Below, piece by piece: positions 5,064 to 6,174 of a DNA stretch of 6,174 bases. Origin of the DNA: Bacillota bacterium (GTDB taxonomy: Bacteria; Bacillota; Clostridia; Oscillospirales; Oscillospiraceae); assembly GCA_029268085.1 (NCBI GenBank), contig JAJUHD010000151.1, positions 1 to 6,174 on the forward strand, given 5' to 3'. A model generated the notes under the pieces. The model was not told the origin of the DNA. It saw only the letters and a program-made list of their open reading frames with translations, and did no database searches. The translations under genes and the position numbers were made by a program. Position 1 is the stretch's first letter. Each line of letters starts with the position of its first letter.

Positions 5064-6174
5064 ATGACCCCAATCAGCAAGAATGAACTCAAAGCTGCAA
5101 TCGAGGACAAACTTGAGGCTCATTACGGGAAAAAAGCACAGGAGGCCTCTCCTTCGGAATTCTTCTGCGCGTGCGCCTCGCTTCTGCGCGAAATGATCTC
5201 CCGCAATCTTGTTCACGGAAACAGGAAGGACACAAGGCATATTCACTATCTTTCAATGGAATTCCTCATGGGCCGTTCTCTTGCCAAAAATGCCTTCAAC
5301 CTCGGAATATTCGACGAGCTTAACGATGCCCTTTATGAGATGGGCGTCGAGCCCGCAAGTATTTTTGAGGCCGAGCCTGATGCAGGCCTTGGAAACGGAG
5401 GACTAGGAAGGCTTGCCGCCTGCTACATGGACAGTATGGCGACCTTGGGATTGCCCGCAACCGGCTATTCTCTTTGCTACGAGCTCGGAATGTTCCGCCA
5501 GAACATAATTGATTTCAAACAGGTCGAGGTCGCTGACAGCTGGACGGTCTCTGCGGACAGCTGGCTTGTCCCCTGCTATGAGGATGCGGTCGAGGTCCGC
5601 TTCGGAGGCAAGTACGAGGAAAACTGGGATTACAGCGGCAGATGCCAGACGACTATCAAGGACTATACATCGGTTCTCGCCGTTCCCCGCGATATGCTTA
5701 TATCCGGCTATAAGACCGACTGCGTGAATATGCTCCGTCTCTGGGACGCGAAGTCTCCCAAGTCCCTCGATATGCGCCTTTTCTCAGGCGGCGAGTACCT
5801 TAAATCGATGGAACAGCGCACCATGGCCGAGGTCATAACAAAAGTTCTCTATCCCGCTGACGAAACAACAGAAGGCAAAATTCTCCGCATCAAGCAGCAG
5901 TATTTCTTTGTATCCGCTACCGCTCAGTCGGTCGTAAATAAGCACCGGGCAAAATACGGCGACGTACGCAACTTTGCAAAACACCATGTTTTCCAAATCA
6001 ACGATACGCATCCTACAATGGTCATTCCCGAGCTGATGCGTATCTTTATGGATGAGGACGGACTCGGTTGGGACGAAGCGCTCAACATAGTTTCTAACTG
6101 CGTCGCCTACACGAACCATACGGTCATGTCCGAAGCGCTTGAATGCTGGCCGCAGGATCTGATCGAAACACAGC
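5064..6174 (+). CDS. glgP: Glycogen/starch/alpha-glucan phosphorylase, N-terminal part (3' end outside window)
   Basis: GT35 phosphorylase, which uses phosphate to release glucose-1-phosphate from alpha-1,4-glucan ends. It needs pyridoxal phosphate. From ATG 5064 (MTPISKNELKAAIEDKLE) the frame stays open for 370 complete codons to the window edge, about 45% of the usual 800-815 residues. Visible motifs are HYLSMEFLMGRSL at 61-73, then DAGLGNGGLGRLAACYMDSM at 106-125 (glucan phosphorylase signature around the glucose-1-phosphate loop), LRLWDAK after residue 220, VLYPADETTEGK, IKQQYFFVSAT, and QINDTHPTMVIPELMR. The segment before YLSMEF is about 20 residues shorter than in rabbit muscle phosphorylase, so the phospho-serine/AMP control extension of the animal enzyme is absent, as usual in bacteria. 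The Schiff-base lysine and phosphate site lie in the unseen C-terminal half. It follows glgA by 53 bases and supplies the degradative arm of the operon. No frameshift or internal stop is present in the visible part. Confidence 0.97.
   Translation, partial: MTPISKNELKAAIEDKLEAHYGKKAQEASPSEFFCACASLLREMISRNLVHGNRKDTRHIHYLSMEFLMGRSLAKNAFNLGIFDELNDALYEMGVEPASIFEAEPDAGLGNGGLGRLAACYMDSMATLGLPATGYSLCYELGMFRQNIIDFKQVEVADSWTVSADSWLVPCYEDAVEVRFGGKYEENWDYSGRCQTTIKDYTSVLAVPRDMLISGYKTDCVNMLRLWDAKSPKSLDMRLFSGGEYLKSMEQRTMAEVITKVLYPADETTEGKILRIKQQYFFVSATAQSVVNKHRAKYGDVRNFAKHHVFQINDTHPTMVIPELMRIFMDEDGLGWDEALNIVSNCVAYTNHTVMSEALECWPQDLIETQ

Noticed and set aside
5047..5067. Six-codon frame (MKGKLV) ending at a TGA that overlaps the glgP ATG
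   Set aside because: It is very short, has no ribosome binding site of its own, and contains the glgP ribosome binding site. It echoes the glgD-glgA mini-frame but is easily due to chance.
5209..6119. Several short open frames in the glgP region that could suggest a broken gene
   Set aside because: They are in other frames. The true glgP frame from 5064 is open to the right edge with family motifs in order.
1..6174. A novel system, mobile element or recently transferred segment hidden among the glg genes
   Set aside because: All long frames are accounted for by five standard glycogen enzymes in a known order. No transposase, integrase, direct-repeat array or abrupt change of composition was seen.

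Overview
This window is a stretch of a bacterial glycogen metabolism operon. Five genes lie head to tail on the + strand in the order glgB (3' part), glgC, glgD, glgA, glgP (5' part), the same order as the Bacillus subtilis glgBCDAP operon. The separate glgD next to glgC is the hallmark of Firmicutes. The base composition looks balanced (neither AT-rich nor GC-rich by eye), the ribosome binding sites are purine-rich, and the proteins contain many cysteines. I infer an anaerobic Clostridia-type organism, perhaps a gut Oscillospiraceae/Ruminococcaceae or Lachnospiraceae relative. Genus cannot be decided from the sequence alone.

Layout: bases 2-1159 hold the C-terminal part of the branching enzyme, including three of the four GH13 core regions and the C-terminal all-beta domain. 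An 82-base gap follows. glgC (1242-2438) and glgD (2438-3553) share one base in a TAATG junction. glgD and glgA (3598-5010) are separated by 44 bases, which a 13-codon mini-frame crosses. A 53-base AT-rich gap leads to glgP, which starts at 5064 and runs off the right end. There is no stretch over 300 bases without a gene. I saw no tRNA, rRNA, insertion sequence, CRISPR array, attachment site or convincing intrinsic terminator.

How the genes work together: GlgC makes ADP-glucose from glucose-1-phosphate and ATP. GlgD is a catalytically degraded paralogue that in studied Firmicutes joins GlgC in a mixed tetramer and modulates it. GlgA adds glucose from ADP-glucose to the growing alpha-1,4 chain, and GlgB introduces alpha-1,6 branches. 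GlgP releases glucose-1-phosphate from chain ends. The operon therefore encodes both synthesis and mobilisation of the polymer.

I found no undescribed system. The points most worth a second look are the split conservation of active-site residues in GlgD, the mini-frame tied to both the glgD stop and the glgA ribosome binding site, and weak candidate control elements around the glgB-glgC gap.
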